A stretch of DNA of 64,000 nt, taken from contig JBDSLR010000015.1 of assembly GCA_039916305.1 (NCBI GenBank), forward strand, positions 62,001-126,000, written 5' to 3'. The position numbers were made by a program, and so were the translations under genes. Positions within the stretch are counted from its first letter, which is position 1; each line of letters begins with the position of its first letter. The notes below the pieces were generated by a model. That model worked only from the letters and a program-made list of their open reading frames with translations, did not search any database and was not told the DNA's origin. Below are positions 28,151-37,083 of the stretch, one piece after another. The stretch comes from JACMLD01 sp039916305. GTDB lineage: Bacteria; Bacteroidota; Bacteroidia; Chitinophagales; Chitinophagaceae.

Positions 28151-28717
28151 ATGAAAAGTATTAAAAAGAAATTATCTGCAGATCTGCAATCAGCCTTGAT
28201 CAATACGTTAAAAGCCCGTTTCGAAAAAAGTATGAACCGGCACAAGGGTATTCTTTGGGCCGCCGTGCTGGCAAGGATGGAAGCTAATGCGGACAAACTT
28301 TGGTCGCTCAATGAAATGGAAATTACCGGTGGCGAGCCCGATGTTGTTGGCCAGGATAAAAAGACAGGCGAATATATTTTTTATGATTGCTCAGCGGAAA
28401 GTCCGAAAGCCCGCAGAAGTATTTGTTACGACCATGAGGCACTGGCATCAAGAAAAGAACATAAGCCTGAAAACAGTGCTATTGAGATGGCTGCAGACAT
28501 GGGTATTGAACTGTTAACGGAACAACAATACCGTGAGCTGCAGCAGCTGGGTAATTTTGATACTAAGACATCCTCCTGGATCATGACTGATGCAAATGTC
28601 AGGAAACTGGGTGGTGCCCTTTTTTGTGATCGCCGCTATGATACCGTTTTTTTGTACCACAATGGTGCAGAATCGTACTACGCAGCCAGGGGTTTCCGTG
28701 GATCGCTCCGGGTATAA
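28151..28717 (+). CDS. DUF4256 domain-containing protein
   Basis: A 188-residue cytoplasmic protein matching DUF4256. Features are LINTLKARFEKSMNRHKGI, the central EMEITGGEPDVVGQDKKTGE, the histidine-containing YDHEALASRKEHKPENSA, MGIELLTEQQYRELQQLGNF, and a C-terminal GALFCDRRYDTVFLYHNGAE. The function is unknown for the family. The length equals the usual family length. The next gene follows after nine bases, so the two are probably one operon. Confidence 0.87.
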   Translation: MKSIKKKLSADLQSALINTLKARFEKSMNRHKGILWAAVLARMEANADKLWSLNEMEITGGEPDVVGQDKKTGEYIFYDCSAESPKARRSICYDHEALASRKEHKPENSAIEMAADMGIELLTEQQYRELQQLGNFDTKTSSWIMTDANVRKLGGALFCDRRYDTVFLYHNGAESYYAARGFRGSLRV

Positions 28718-28726
28718 ATTTATGAT

Positions 28727-29350
28727 ATGGCAAAACGTTTAATAAATTCTGCAGTTGATTTCTATTTTGACAAAGCTGGAAAATGGCAGGCTGAAATCGG
28801 GCTGTTAAGAATAATCGCGCTTGATTGCGGGCTGACCGAAACACTCAAATGGGGCGTGCCTTGTTACAGTTTGCCGATCAGTGCACCCGGCCAGCCCATC
28901 AAGGCAGCCAATATTGTTTTAATCCATGTGTTTAAAGAATACTGCGCGGTGTTGTTTTTTAAAGGGGCATTGCTGAACAACGACAATGGTATGCTGGTAC
29001 AGCAAACGGAGCATGTACAGTCGGCGCGCCAGGTCAGGTTTATTAATACCCGGCAAATAGTTGAATTGAAGCCTGCACTGAAAGCCTGTATTTATGAAGC
29101 CATTGAAGCAGAAAAAGCCGGTTTGAAAGTAGCATTCAAAAAAACGGCGGCATTTACCATGCCTGAAGAATTTAAATTGGAGCTGGATAAAAAACCTGCC
29201 CTGAAAACTGCGTTTGAGGCTTTGACGCCTGGGCGCCAGAGGGGATATCTGCTGCATTTTGCCGCACCCAGGCAATCTAAAACCCGGGCCTCCAGAGTTT
29301 CAGCAAGTATGCCGCGAATACTGCAGGGAAAAGGGTTAAATGATAAGTAA
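28727..29350 (+). CDS. DUF1801/YdeI-like protein
   Basis: A 207-residue protein with an N-terminal DUF1801-like (iron-chaperone-fold) domain: FDKAGKWQAEIGLLRIIALD, ETLKWGVPCYSL and VFKEYCAVLFFKGALLNND. A C-terminal YdeI-type block follows: FKLELDKKPALKTAFEALTP and GRQRGYLLHFAAPRQSKTRA. This combined form is common in Bacteroidota and is distinct from the YdeI-only gene at 6320. Fold relatives bind iron or small molecules; the true role is unknown. It starts nine bases after DUF4256. Confidence 0.87.
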   Translation: MAKRLINSAVDFYFDKAGKWQAEIGLLRIIALDCGLTETLKWGVPCYSLPISAPGQPIKAANIVLIHVFKEYCAVLFFKGALLNNDNGMLVQQTEHVQSARQVRFINTRQIVELKPALKACIYEAIEAEKAGLKVAFKKTAAFTMPEEFKLELDKKPALKTAFEALTPGRQRGYLLHFAAPRQSKTRASRVSASMPRILQGKGLNDK

Positions 29351-29792
29351 GCCGCTGACGTAATAATGGCCACTTAATGATGAACAATGAGTTACCATTA
29401 CATCTTGAAAAATAAATGCTGGTACAAAATAAAAGAATTGTTACAATGGGCCTTAACGTCCTAATATTGACTAAATAAAAAATGCTATCAAAATAATTTT
29501 CTTTTCATAGGCCGCAATCCTTAATGCCTTTAGCGGTACAATGGAAAAACATTCACCAATATTTAAATTGTTATCCCTGGTAAAAGCAATGCACAGGCAC
29601 TGTCATTTAAAGGAACGGAATTGTTGGTTTGTAACAAGGAATATGGGTCTGCGTTTTTATGAGGGGAAAATGTTTACCGACTTTACAAAACATTAACCAG
29701 GCGTATTGTGCGCTGGGAAAAATTGGTTTTTAATATCGGAGCGCTGGAAAAATAATTGATCAGGTTGTAGTTTTAAAAATTATACATGCGTA
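29351..29792. other. Intergenic region between DUF1801 gene and katG terminator
   Basis: About 440 AT-rich bases without a frame I can support on either strand and no convincing promoter. The genes on both sides point towards it, so it is a convergent spacer. Confidence 0.4.
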
Positions 29793-29825
29793 AAAAAGGT
29801 GGCCTGTTTTCAGGCCACCTTTTTT
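29793..29825 (-). terminator. Bidirectional terminator after katG
   Basis: A perfect stem, GGTGGCCTG with CAGGCCACC around a TTTT loop, is flanked by A5 on one side and T5 on the other, so it can act in both directions. It lies 22 bases after the katG stop and could also end the DUF1801 transcript. Confidence 0.92.
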
Positions 29826-29847
29826 ATTTATATGCTACGCGTTTTTA

Positions 29848-32103
29848 TCATACCAGGTCAAAGCGATCAAGGTTCATCACCTTATTCCACGCTGCTACAA
29901 AATCAAGCACAAATTTTTCCTGTGCATCTTCACATGCGTATACTTCAGCAATAGCGCGGAGTTCTGAGTTGGAACCGAAAATAAGATCTACCCGGGTGCC
30001 TGTCCACCTAAGTTCACGGGTGCTGCGGGAGCGCCCTTCAAAAACATCCTGCGCGTCTGTAGTGGAGGCCCATTTTGTATTAAGATCCAACAGGTTCACC
30101 AGGAAATCATTGCTGAGGACCTGCGGACGGGTGGTTAATATTCCATGCTGAGAACGGTCTGCATTTGTATCCAGCGAACGCATGCCTGCCACAAGCACCG
30201 TCATCTCAGGCGCAGTCAGCGTCATAAGTTGCGCTTTGTCAAGCAGCAATGCCTCAGCCGATGCCGTGTGTATCTTTTTCAGGTAATTACGGAAACCATC
30301 TGCAGCCGGTTCCAGCACAGCAAATGAAACTACATCTGTCTGCTCCTGCGAGGCGTCCATGCGTCCGGGTGTAAACGGTATTTTCACTTCATGACCGCCA
30401 TTTTTGGCAGCCTGCTCAATGGCTGCACATCCACCAAGAACAATCAGGTCAGCCATGGAAACAATTTTGCCGCCAGCCTGGTTACCATTGAATTCCTTTT
30501 GTATAGTTTCCAGTATGCCCAGTATATTGGTTAGCTGAGCAGGATTGTTAACCTCCCATGTCTTCTGCGGGGCAAGGCGGATGCGTGCACCATTGGCACC
30601 GCCTCTTTTATCTGAACCGCGGAAAGTGGAAGCAGAAGCCCATGCTGTTGATACCAGCTGCGATATAGTTGGTCCCGCAGCCAATATTTTGTCCTTCAAT
30701 GCGGCAATATCGCCGTCATTGATCAATTCATGATTAACAGCAGGAATGGGATCCTGCCAGATCAATACTTCTTCAGGCACTTCAGCGCCCAGGTAACGTG
30801 GACGCGGGCCCATATCACGGTGGGTAAGTTTAAACCAGGCCCTCGCAAATGCGTCTGCCAATTGCTCAGGATGCTGGTGAAAGCGCCTTGATATTTGTTC
30901 GTAAACAGGATCGGCACGCAACGCCATATCTGTTGTAAGCATGAATGGAGCATGACTTTTCGATGGGTCGTGTGCATCCGGCACAGTACCGGCTCCTGCA
31001 TTATCCTTCGGTTTCCATTGCTGGGCACCGGCCGGGCTTTTGGTAAGTTCCCACTCAAAGCCAAACAGGTTTTCAAAATAGTTATTGCTCCATTTGGTGG
31101 GTGTGGTAGTCCATGCACCTTCCAGGCCACTTGTAATAGTATCAACACCATGGCCATTGCCAAAACTGTTTGTCCACCCAAGGCTTTGTTCATGAATGCC
31201 TGCAGCTGCTGGTTCATGCGAAACATATTTAGCCGGATCAGCCGCGCCATGTGTTTTGCCAAAAGTGTGACCGCCGGCGATCAGTGCAACCGTTTCTTCG
31301 TCATTCATTGCCATACGGCCAAAGGTCTCACGGATATCGCGGGCAGAAGCCAGTGGATCAGGTTTGCCCCCGGGCCCTTCGGGGTTTACATAAATTAATC
31401 CCATCTGTACAGCAGCCAGCGGATTTTCTAATTCACGGTCGCCGGTGTAACGCTTGTCGCCACCCAACCATTCTTTTTCAGCACCCCAGTAAATATCTTC
31501 TGCCGGTTCCCATACATCTTCACGGCCGCCGGCAAATCCGAATGTTTTAAAGCCCATTGATTCAAGTGCGCAGTTGCCGGTCAGTATCATCAAATCGGCC
31601 CATGAAATTTTCTTGCCGTATTTCTTTTTTACTGGCCAGAGCAGCAGACGGGCTTTGTCGAGATTGGCATTATCGGGCCAGCTGTTAAGTGGTGCAAAGC
31701 GCTGTGTGCCGAAGCCAGCGCCACCGCGTCCATCAGAAATCCGGTAAGTGCCTGCACTGTGCCAGGCCATGCGTATGAAGAATGGTCCGTAATGACCGTA
31801 GTCGGCCGGCCACCATTCCTGGGATGTTGTCATCAGGTCGAAAATGTCTTTCTTAACGGCATTGAGGTCAAGGCTTTTAAATTCTTCTGCGTAATTGAAA
31901 GTATCATCCATCGGGTTAGACAGCGACGAGTATTGACGGAGAATATTCAGCTTAAGCTGGTTGGGCCACCAGTCGCGGTTTCGGGTTCCACCGCCGGCAC
32001 TTGTCTTCAAAGCGCCGCCGGAAAAAGGGCATTTTGGTGCATCGTCGTTTACGTTTAAACTTTTTGAACCGGTGGGGGTAGTCATATTTTTGTCGTTCTC
32101 CAT
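29848..32103 (-). CDS. katG: Catalase-peroxidase KatG
   Basis: A 751-residue bifunctional haem enzyme that destroys hydrogen peroxide and also acts as a peroxidase. The distal site is RMAWHSAGTYR with R111, W114 and H115. Y238 in LIYVNPEGP and M264 in RMAMNDEE complete the Met-Tyr-Trp adduct with W114 that catalase activity needs. The proximal haem ligand is H279 in GGHTFGKTHG. The C-terminal duplicated, non-haem half is complete (for example KRGGANGARIRLAPQKTWEV). The protein lacks a signal peptide and is cytoplasmic. A perfect OxyR-type half-site lies 82 bases upstream, and a strong terminator follows the gene. It is a monocistronic unit. Confidence 0.98.
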   Translation of the reverse strand: MENDKNMTTPTGSKSLNVNDDAPKCPFSGGALKTSAGGGTRNRDWWPNQLKLNILRQYSSLSNPMDDTFNYAEEFKSLDLNAVKKDIFDLMTTSQEWWPADYGHYGPFFIRMAWHSAGTYRISDGRGGAGFGTQRFAPLNSWPDNANLDKARLLLWPVKKKYGKKISWADLMILTGNCALESMGFKTFGFAGGREDVWEPAEDIYWGAEKEWLGGDKRYTGDRELENPLAAVQMGLIYVNPEGPGGKPDPLASARDIRETFGRMAMNDEETVALIAGGHTFGKTHGAADPAKYVSHEPAAAGIHEQSLGWTNSFGNGHGVDTITSGLEGAWTTTPTKWSNNYFENLFGFEWELTKSPAGAQQWKPKDNAGAGTVPDAHDPSKSHAPFMLTTDMALRADPVYEQISRRFHQHPEQLADAFARAWFKLTHRDMGPRPRYLGAEVPEEVLIWQDPIPAVNHELINDGDIAALKDKILAAGPTISQLVSTAWASASTFRGSDKRGGANGARIRLAPQKTWEVNNPAQLTNILGILETIQKEFNGNQAGGKIVSMADLIVLGGCAAIEQAAKNGGHEVKIPFTPGRMDASQEQTDVVSFAVLEPAADGFRNYLKKIHTASAEALLLDKAQLMTLTAPEMTVLVAGMRSLDTNADRSQHGILTTRPQVLSNDFLVNLLDLNTKWASTTDAQDVFEGRSRSTRELRWTGTRVDLIFGSNSELRAIAEVYACEDAQEKFVLDFVAAWNKVMNLDRFDLV

Positions 32104-32184
32104 AATGCGGTGTTTTTATTGGTTTGTGGAAGCGAATGTATTGATCAATTGCCCAAATGGGTTATCTATTTAATTTATTTACTC

Positions 32185-32199
32185 ATAGATAAAAACTAT
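32185..32199 (-). promoter_or_regulatory. Candidate OxyR binding site upstream of katG
   Basis: ATAGATAAAAACTAT fits the OxyR element ATAGntnnnanCTAT at every fixed position and lies within a perfect 8-bp inverted repeat (ACTCATAG and CTATGAGT). It is 82 bases before the katG start. A second half-site at the usual spacing is not obvious. Confidence 0.65.
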
Positions 32200-32420
32200 G
32201 AGTTATTTTTTGCACTGAAACTACTGTGATGAAACAATTAGATAATGATTGTTATGATAAACTGACCTCCTGTATTGATACCTTATACATCGGTTTACTG
32301 TAAGATCCGCACTACCCGCCCCAGGTTTTCCAATTCAGCATTTAGTCGTTATCTTCAATGGGGATGTTTAAACTGAATCTGTACATAAACTAACATGTTT
32401 CCGCATCAATATTTTTGCAG

Positions 32421-32833
32421 ATGGCCAAATCAATAAAACTCACAGACACAGATCAGGTAACGGCACATATTAAAAAGCTTGACCCGGCAACAGGTGAAAT
32501 TGTGCAGGCTTTAAGGCAGCTTATTTTAAGTACGGATACAGCAATTGGCGAACGTATAAAATGGAATAATCCCAGTTTTTATTATACCGGGGAAATGAAA
32601 CCTTTTGATCCAAAGGAATACAAAAGAGAAATAGCCGTTTTCAATCTTTTTAAAAACAGGATTATGCTGGTTTTCCAGGTGCTGCTAACGTAGGGGATGT
32701 ATCAGGTTTACTGGAAGGTGATTATAAAGATGGGCGGCGAACAGTTGTTTTCAAAGATATGGACGATGTACAGTCGAAGGCACAGCAGCTCCGGTCAGTC
32801 TTAAAAACATGGCTTTCACTGGTAGACGATTAA
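32421..32833 (+). pseudogene. DUF1801 domain protein with a frameshift
   Basis: The gene starts at ATG 32421 and reads as a normal DUF1801 protein through ALRQLILSTDTAIGERIKWN and AVFNLFKNRIMLVF. A missing T in the run near 32671 then brings an early stop. In the next frame it continues as NVGDVSGLLEGDYKDGRRTV, then VFKDMDDVQSKAQQLRSVLK, to a normal stop at 32833. Restoring one T would give a complete protein of about 137 residues. Because the lesion is in a homopolymer, a sequencing error is possible. Proteins of this fold are called iron chaperones or DUF1801; function is unproven. Confidence 0.82.
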
Positions 32834-32903
32834 AGCAATCGGTATTCCTGGCTGTAACCTCTATTCAGGCTAGCTATTTTATGATAAATGAAACAGTAAA
32901 ATC

Positions 32904-33284
32904 ATGCAGGACATTATAAGTAAATTTAAGTTTAAAGACAATGGCATTGTTATAAACGCGCCCGAAGTCATCGGTGCAGCGCTTGTAAAAATTGGTTTCA
33001 AAACCGCTTTTGAAAAAAAGAGCAAAAGTGCAAACACCCTTGTTTTTATTAATAACAACAAAGAGTATACTGGTTTTCTTAAAAATGATTTAAAGAATAT
33101 TGAACCAGACAGTGTGTTGTGGTTTGCATATCCAAAAGGCACCTCGAAGATTAAGACCGATATTAACCGGGACACTATCCGGGTAACCGGTGAAACATAC
33201 GGCATCACAACCGTGACTGCTGTTTCCATTGATGATACCTGGAGTGCATTGCGGTTCAGGCCACTTGATAAGGTGGGGAAATAA
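32904..33284 (+). CDS. DUF3052 domain-containing protein
   Basis: A 126-residue protein. The C-terminal half has the DUF3052 signature: SVLWFAYPKGTSKIKTDINR, followed by a helix, then AVSIDDTWSALRFRP. The N-terminal half (GIVINAPEVIGAALVKIGFK, then NTLVFINNNKEYTGFL) completes the small alpha/beta domain. The family is widespread and uncharacterised. It begins 70 bases after the frameshifted DUF1801 gene and may share its transcript. Confidence 0.85.
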   Translation: MQDIISKFKFKDNGIVINAPEVIGAALVKIGFKTAFEKKSKSANTLVFINNNKEYTGFLKNDLKNIEPDSVLWFAYPKGTSKIKTDINRDTIRVTGETYGITTVTAVSIDDTWSALRFRPLDKVGK

Positions 33285-33609
33285 AAATGCGTACGGATAT
33301 CAGTGTAAAAGAAAGCATCCGGAAACAATGTAGCGCTGTATAGATAATACTTAAGCATGCTATCCGGCTTTGCCCGGCTGAATACAGGAAGAGCCACATA
33401 AAGTTCCTTTACCCGGTCAATCATTATATCTTCTTCAAGTGTTTTTACCTAAATCTCAAAATACTGCTGCACAAGCAAACCGGCTTTCGAATATAAGCGC
33501 TTCATACAGTACCCACGAGATTTCGGAGGCGGCAGATCCCTCACCGCAGTAGATTTGGGTACAACAATAGTAGATTAGGCTTCATCTGTTCATTGATTGC
33601 TGCAGAACT
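33285..33609. other. Intergenic region before the NmrA-like gene
   Basis: No gene is supported on the plus strand. On the minus strand, a frame from about 33450 down to 33290 reads MIDRVKELYVALPVFSRAKP and then YYLYSATLFPDAFFY. This could be the end of a decayed gene, but I cannot assign it. Confidence 0.25.
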
Positions 33610-33630
33610 TTGCAACATAAAATAAAAAAG

Positions 33631-34521
33631 ATGAAAATTATTGTAACAGGTTCTTTGGGCCATATCAGCAGGCCCCTCACCGTTTCATTGCTGCAAAAAG
33701 GACATACCGTCACAGTTATCAGCAGCAACCCTGAGAAAATAGCCAGCATTGAAGCTTTGGGTGCTACTGCCGCCATCGGCTCACTGGAAGACCGGGCCTT
33801 TCTTATCAGCAGTTTTACGGGCGCTGATGCGGTGTATTGCATGGTACCGCCCAACAATTATTTTGATCCCACTTTGGATCTGATGGCTTATTACGGGAGA
33901 ATTGCAGGCAATTATACACATGCAATACAAGCGGCAGGCGTAAAGCGGGTAGTTTACCTCAGCAGCATTGGTGCTCATTTGGAAAAAGAATCAGGTATCA
34001 TTATGGGCCATCACAAAGGAGAAGCTATCATGAATACTATGCATGGTATTGCTGTTACATGTATGCGGCCCGTTGCGTTCTACTATAATTTGTATGGTTA
34101 TGTAAATATGATAAAGAGCCAGGGTGTTATTGCGGCAAATTATGGTGCAGATGATAAGGATGTATGGGTTGCACCGGAAGATATTGCCGCTGCAATTGCA
34201 GACGAGCTTGAACTGCCCGCGGTGGAGAGAAAAGTCCGCTACGTAGCCAGTGACGAACTCACGGGCAATGAAGCCGCAACTATTTTGGGTGCAGCCATTG
34301 GAAAGCCTGATTTGAAATGGATAATTATTTCAAGCGAACAAATGCAGGCCGGATTGGAAGCTGCCGGCATACAGCCTGGCATTGCGGCAGGGTTAGTAGA
34401 AATGTATGAAGGGGTACATAGCGGTATATTTTTTGAGGATTATTACCGCAACAGGCCTGCGGTGATGGGTAAAATAAAGTTCAGCGATTTTGCAAAGGAG
34501 TTTGCCGCAGCATTCAGGTAA
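33631..34521 (+). CDS. NmrA-like NAD(P)-binding protein (atypical SDR)
   Basis: A 296-residue protein beginning at ATG 33631, where the Rossmann strand MKIIVTGSLGHISRPL starts. The glycine motif GSLGHI and VISSNPEKIASIEALGATAA fit NmrA/HSCARG-type atypical short-chain dehydrogenases that sense NADP(H) redox state or reduce quinones. VKRVVYLSSIGAHLEKESGI gives the mid-domain strand, and VWVAPEDIAAAIADEL is the typical C-terminal contact block. An AraC regulator follows 148 bases downstream on the same strand and may control it. Confidence 0.9.
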   Translation: MKIIVTGSLGHISRPLTVSLLQKGHTVTVISSNPEKIASIEALGATAAIGSLEDRAFLISSFTGADAVYCMVPPNNYFDPTLDLMAYYGRIAGNYTHAIQAAGVKRVVYLSSIGAHLEKESGIIMGHHKGEAIMNTMHGIAVTCMRPVAFYYNLYGYVNMIKSQGVIAANYGADDKDVWVAPEDIAAAIADELELPAVERKVRYVASDELTGNEAATILGAAIGKPDLKWIIISSEQMQAGLEAAGIQPGIAAGLVEMYEGVHSGIFFEDYYRNRPAVMGKIKFSDFAKEFAAAFR

Positions 34522-34669
34522 TATAATTATTAACTGGTAATGAGGCTTGTATAGCCGATGAATGCAGGACCGGTAAAGTGTTGCGCCTGCTATTGTTATA
34601 AACGCCAGGCGAGATTAAACAGGGGCATTGATAATTTTGTCCTGGACATTCACTAAAAGAAGATAAGGT

Positions 34670-35587
34670 ATGGCAGGCATTCAACCAATCAGGTTTAAAA
34701 CAATCAGTGAATTTCATGAGTTCAGGGAATTGCCCAAACCAGCACACCCTTTAGTTAGTGTAATTAATTTAGCCAATGTAAAAAAGCTGTCTAAAAATGA
34801 AACCAGTTTGGTATTTGATTTTTATTCGATTGCATTAAAGAGAAATTTCAATGCACGGATCAGATATGGTCAGCAGGAGTATGACTTTAATGAAGGCATT
34901 CTTTTTTTTATAGCACCCGGGCAGGTTTTCAGTATTAACGTGGAGAAAGACTCAGAATTAAAGCAGTCGGGGTGGATGTTGCTGGTTCATCCCGACTTTT
35001 TATGGAACACTGCTTTGGCCAAAGCAATACAGCAATATGATTATTTTGACTACGCCGTCAATGAAGCCCTTTTTCTTTCAGCCAAGGAAGAATTAACCAT
35101 TGGCGGTATTATGCAGAACATCCTGCTGGAATACCATTCAAATATTGACAACTTTAGCCAGGGTATCATCATTGCGCAGTTAGAATTGCTATTCAATTAT
35201 GCAGACAGGTTTTATCACCGGCAGTTTATAACAAGAAAAATCACCAACCATAAAATGCTGGCGCGGCTCGAGGAACTGCTGAAACAATATTTTGACAGCG
35301 ATGCTTTGTTGAAAAGAGGGCTGCCTACAGTTCAATACATAGCGGGCGCTCTAAACGTATCGCCCAATTATTTAAGCGGATTGCTGAAAGCACTGACCGG
35401 TCAGAGTACCCAGCAACATATTCATAATAAATTAATAGAAAAGGCAAAAGAAAAATTATCTACCACGGGTTTATCTGTTAGTGAAATTGCCTATGAATTA
35501 GGGTTTGAACATCCCCAATCGTTTAGTAAATTATTCAGGACAAAAACCGCGCTCTCGCCGCTGCAATTCAGGCAATCGTTTAATTAA
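34670..35587 (+). CDS. AraC family transcriptional regulator
   Basis: A 305-residue regulator with an N-terminal cupin-like ligand domain (ARIRYGQQEYDFNEGILFFI, then APGQVFSINVE). Two C-terminal helix-turn-helix motifs are seen: VQYIAGALNVSPNYLSGLLK and LSVSEIAYELGFEHPQSFSK. The last leads to the conserved KLFRTKTALSPLQFRQ, the AraC hallmark. It follows the NmrA-like gene, a pairing often seen in Bacteroidota, and may activate it in response to a redox or small-molecule signal. The ATG at 34670 fits the family N-terminus. Confidence 0.93.
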   Translation: MAGIQPIRFKTISEFHEFRELPKPAHPLVSVINLANVKKLSKNETSLVFDFYSIALKRNFNARIRYGQQEYDFNEGILFFIAPGQVFSINVEKDSELKQSGWMLLVHPDFLWNTALAKAIQQYDYFDYAVNEALFLSAKEELTIGGIMQNILLEYHSNIDNFSQGIIIAQLELLFNYADRFYHRQFITRKITNHKMLARLEELLKQYFDSDALLKRGLPTVQYIAGALNVSPNYLSGLLKALTGQSTQQHIHNKLIEKAKEKLSTTGLSVSEIAYELGFEHPQSFSKLFRTKTALSPLQFRQSFN

Positions 35588-35985
35588 TAATGGCACTTGC
35601 CATGATGGGCTGGCTGCGCCGGTTGTTTTTCATCTTCACTGCAACCGGCTAAAATCATTTTGAGGCCGCTGTTGATATTTTCTTAATGTCAGTCCCAATT
35701 AATTAATTAATTGGTCAAAAACAAATTAGTAAAAACTTCCCGTCAGGCACCACAATAACGTACAAGTCCAGGCATCTTACCTCCGACCGATAATTCTCCC
35801 GTTGATTCCGAAGCGTATAGTTATGTAAGCATTATTTAAAGCGCGCCAACTGCATGCTATTGGCGCATGCGAGCTATTTATTAATAAAGTTGCCGTGAGG
35901 ACCGGGTGTATAAATGTTTTTTTTGCGAACATTCCAACAGAAACTGGCCGGTTATTTGTTTCATTGTTGGGTAAAATATACAGGT
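35588..35985. other. Intergenic region with a 7-bp inverted repeat
   Basis: The stretch before the DinB gene holds no supported gene. An inverted repeat, GCGCCAA-N10-TTGGCGC (35843-35866), and an AT-rich TTAATTAATTAATTGG segment at about 35698 are visible. Neither has a T-run, so neither is a clear terminator. Confidence 0.35.
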
Positions 35986-36498
35986 ATGCATAATCAAATA
36001 AACACAGCTGTTTTTTTACAGGAGCTTATGGCTGAAGCAACTGCGTCCCGCAAATGCGTGGAGAAAATCCCTGAATCATTATTTGAATTTAAGCCACATC
36101 CCAGTTCCATGGAAATGGGTTATTTAGCTTTGCTGGTTGCAGAAATACCCAAATGGATTGCCGTAATGGTGGAAGAAGGCGAGATCGATTTTGCAACGTA
36201 TAAACATGCAGACATAAAAACTGCGCAAGAACTGCTGGCACATTTTGATGAAAATATGCAGGCTGCCAAAAAGGCCCTTGAAAATGCATCTGCTGCAGAC
36301 CTGGAAAAGACTTTTTACCTGAAAGCTAAAGGCGAGGTGTTATTTTCAGAAAAAGTGGTGGAATATATTGGTCCTACCATTAATCATTGGGTGCATCACA
36401 GGGGACAGTTGACAGTATACATGCGGATGAATGAAATTCCGGTGCCTTCGATCTATGGGCCTTCAGCAGATGATAAAAATTATCAAGCCACTACATAA
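35986..36498 (+). CDS. DinB family protein
   Basis: A 170-residue four-helix-bundle protein. ATG 35986 gives the normal start (MHNQINTAVFLQELMAEATA); the open frame extends 72 bases further upstream. The metal site is suggested by the C-terminal NHWVHHRGQLTVYMRM, with the HHRGQ motif typical of DinB/YfiT proteins. IPVPSIYGPSADD follows and is typical of the Bacteroidota subgroup. These proteins often act as thiol transferases or metal-dependent hydrolases, but the substrate is unknown. The SRPBCC gene follows 94 bases on. Confidence 0.9.
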   Translation: MHNQINTAVFLQELMAEATASRKCVEKIPESLFEFKPHPSSMEMGYLALLVAEIPKWIAVMVEEGEIDFATYKHADIKTAQELLAHFDENMQAAKKALENASAADLEKTFYLKAKGEVLFSEKVVEYIGPTINHWVHHRGQLTVYMRMNEIPVPSIYGPSADDKNYQATT

Positions 36499-36592
36499 AG
36501 CGTCAGCAGAGCAGGGTAAATGAGGATTTATTTTAACTGGCTTTTCCATGGCAAGGGTACTAAATACGTTTCAAAAATAAAACTATTTTAAT

Positions 36593-37042
36593 ATGGAAAC
36601 TATCAGCTTTTCAATACTAATCAATGCAGGTGTAAAAAAAGTATGGCATACCATGCTGGATGACGGTACTTATCGCCAATGGACCAAAGCTTTTGGCGAA
36701 GGTTCTTATTATAAGGGCAACTGGGAAAAGGGGAGTGAAATACAATTTATAGCTCCCACGGGCGATGGAAAAACTGAAGGTATGTATAGTAAAATAAAAG
36801 AAAACGTTCCCTACAAATATATCTCCATTGAACACCTGGGTGTTGTAACCAACGGGGTTGTTGATACCACCAGCGAAAAAGTAAAAAATTGGGCATCGGC
36901 AATGGTGAATTATGGATTTTCTGAAAAAGATGGCCAAACTTTATTGACAATAGATATGGAGATTGAGGCCAGTTACAAGGAAATGTTTGAAAAAATGTGG
37001 CCCGATGCGTTGAATGCACTTAAAATATTGGCTGAGCAATAA
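36593..37042 (+). CDS. SRPBCC domain-containing protein
   Basis: A 149-residue START-fold protein with SFSILINAGVKKVWHTMLDD, then GTYRQWTKAFGEGSYYKGNW, the sheet segment EGMYSKIKENVPYKYISIEH and a long C-terminal helix MFEKMWPDALNALKILAEQ. It is the type of SRPBCC common near DinB and DUF1801 genes in Bacteroidota. Ligand and function are unknown. It is transcribed towards the minus-strand lipoprotein pair, so the two units converge. Confidence 0.88.
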   Translation: METISFSILINAGVKKVWHTMLDDGTYRQWTKAFGEGSYYKGNWEKGSEIQFIAPTGDGKTEGMYSKIKENVPYKYISIEHLGVVTNGVVDTTSEKVKNWASAMVNYGFSEKDGQTLLTIDMEIEASYKEMFEKMWPDALNALKILAEQ

Positions 37043-37083
37043 TATTTTTATAAATTAACTATACTGCAGGTTTATGTAACCGA

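Noticed and set aside
32410..32417. TATTTTTG, an exact TAnnTTTG match, as promoter of the DUF1801 gene
   Set aside because: It lies three bases before the start codon and lacks a -33 element, so it would not allow a usable leader.
33285..33450. Minus-strand frame MIDRVKELYVALPVFSRAKP
   Set aside because: It overlaps the antisense of the DUF3052 gene and has no family match. It may be the end of a decayed gene, but the evidence is thin.
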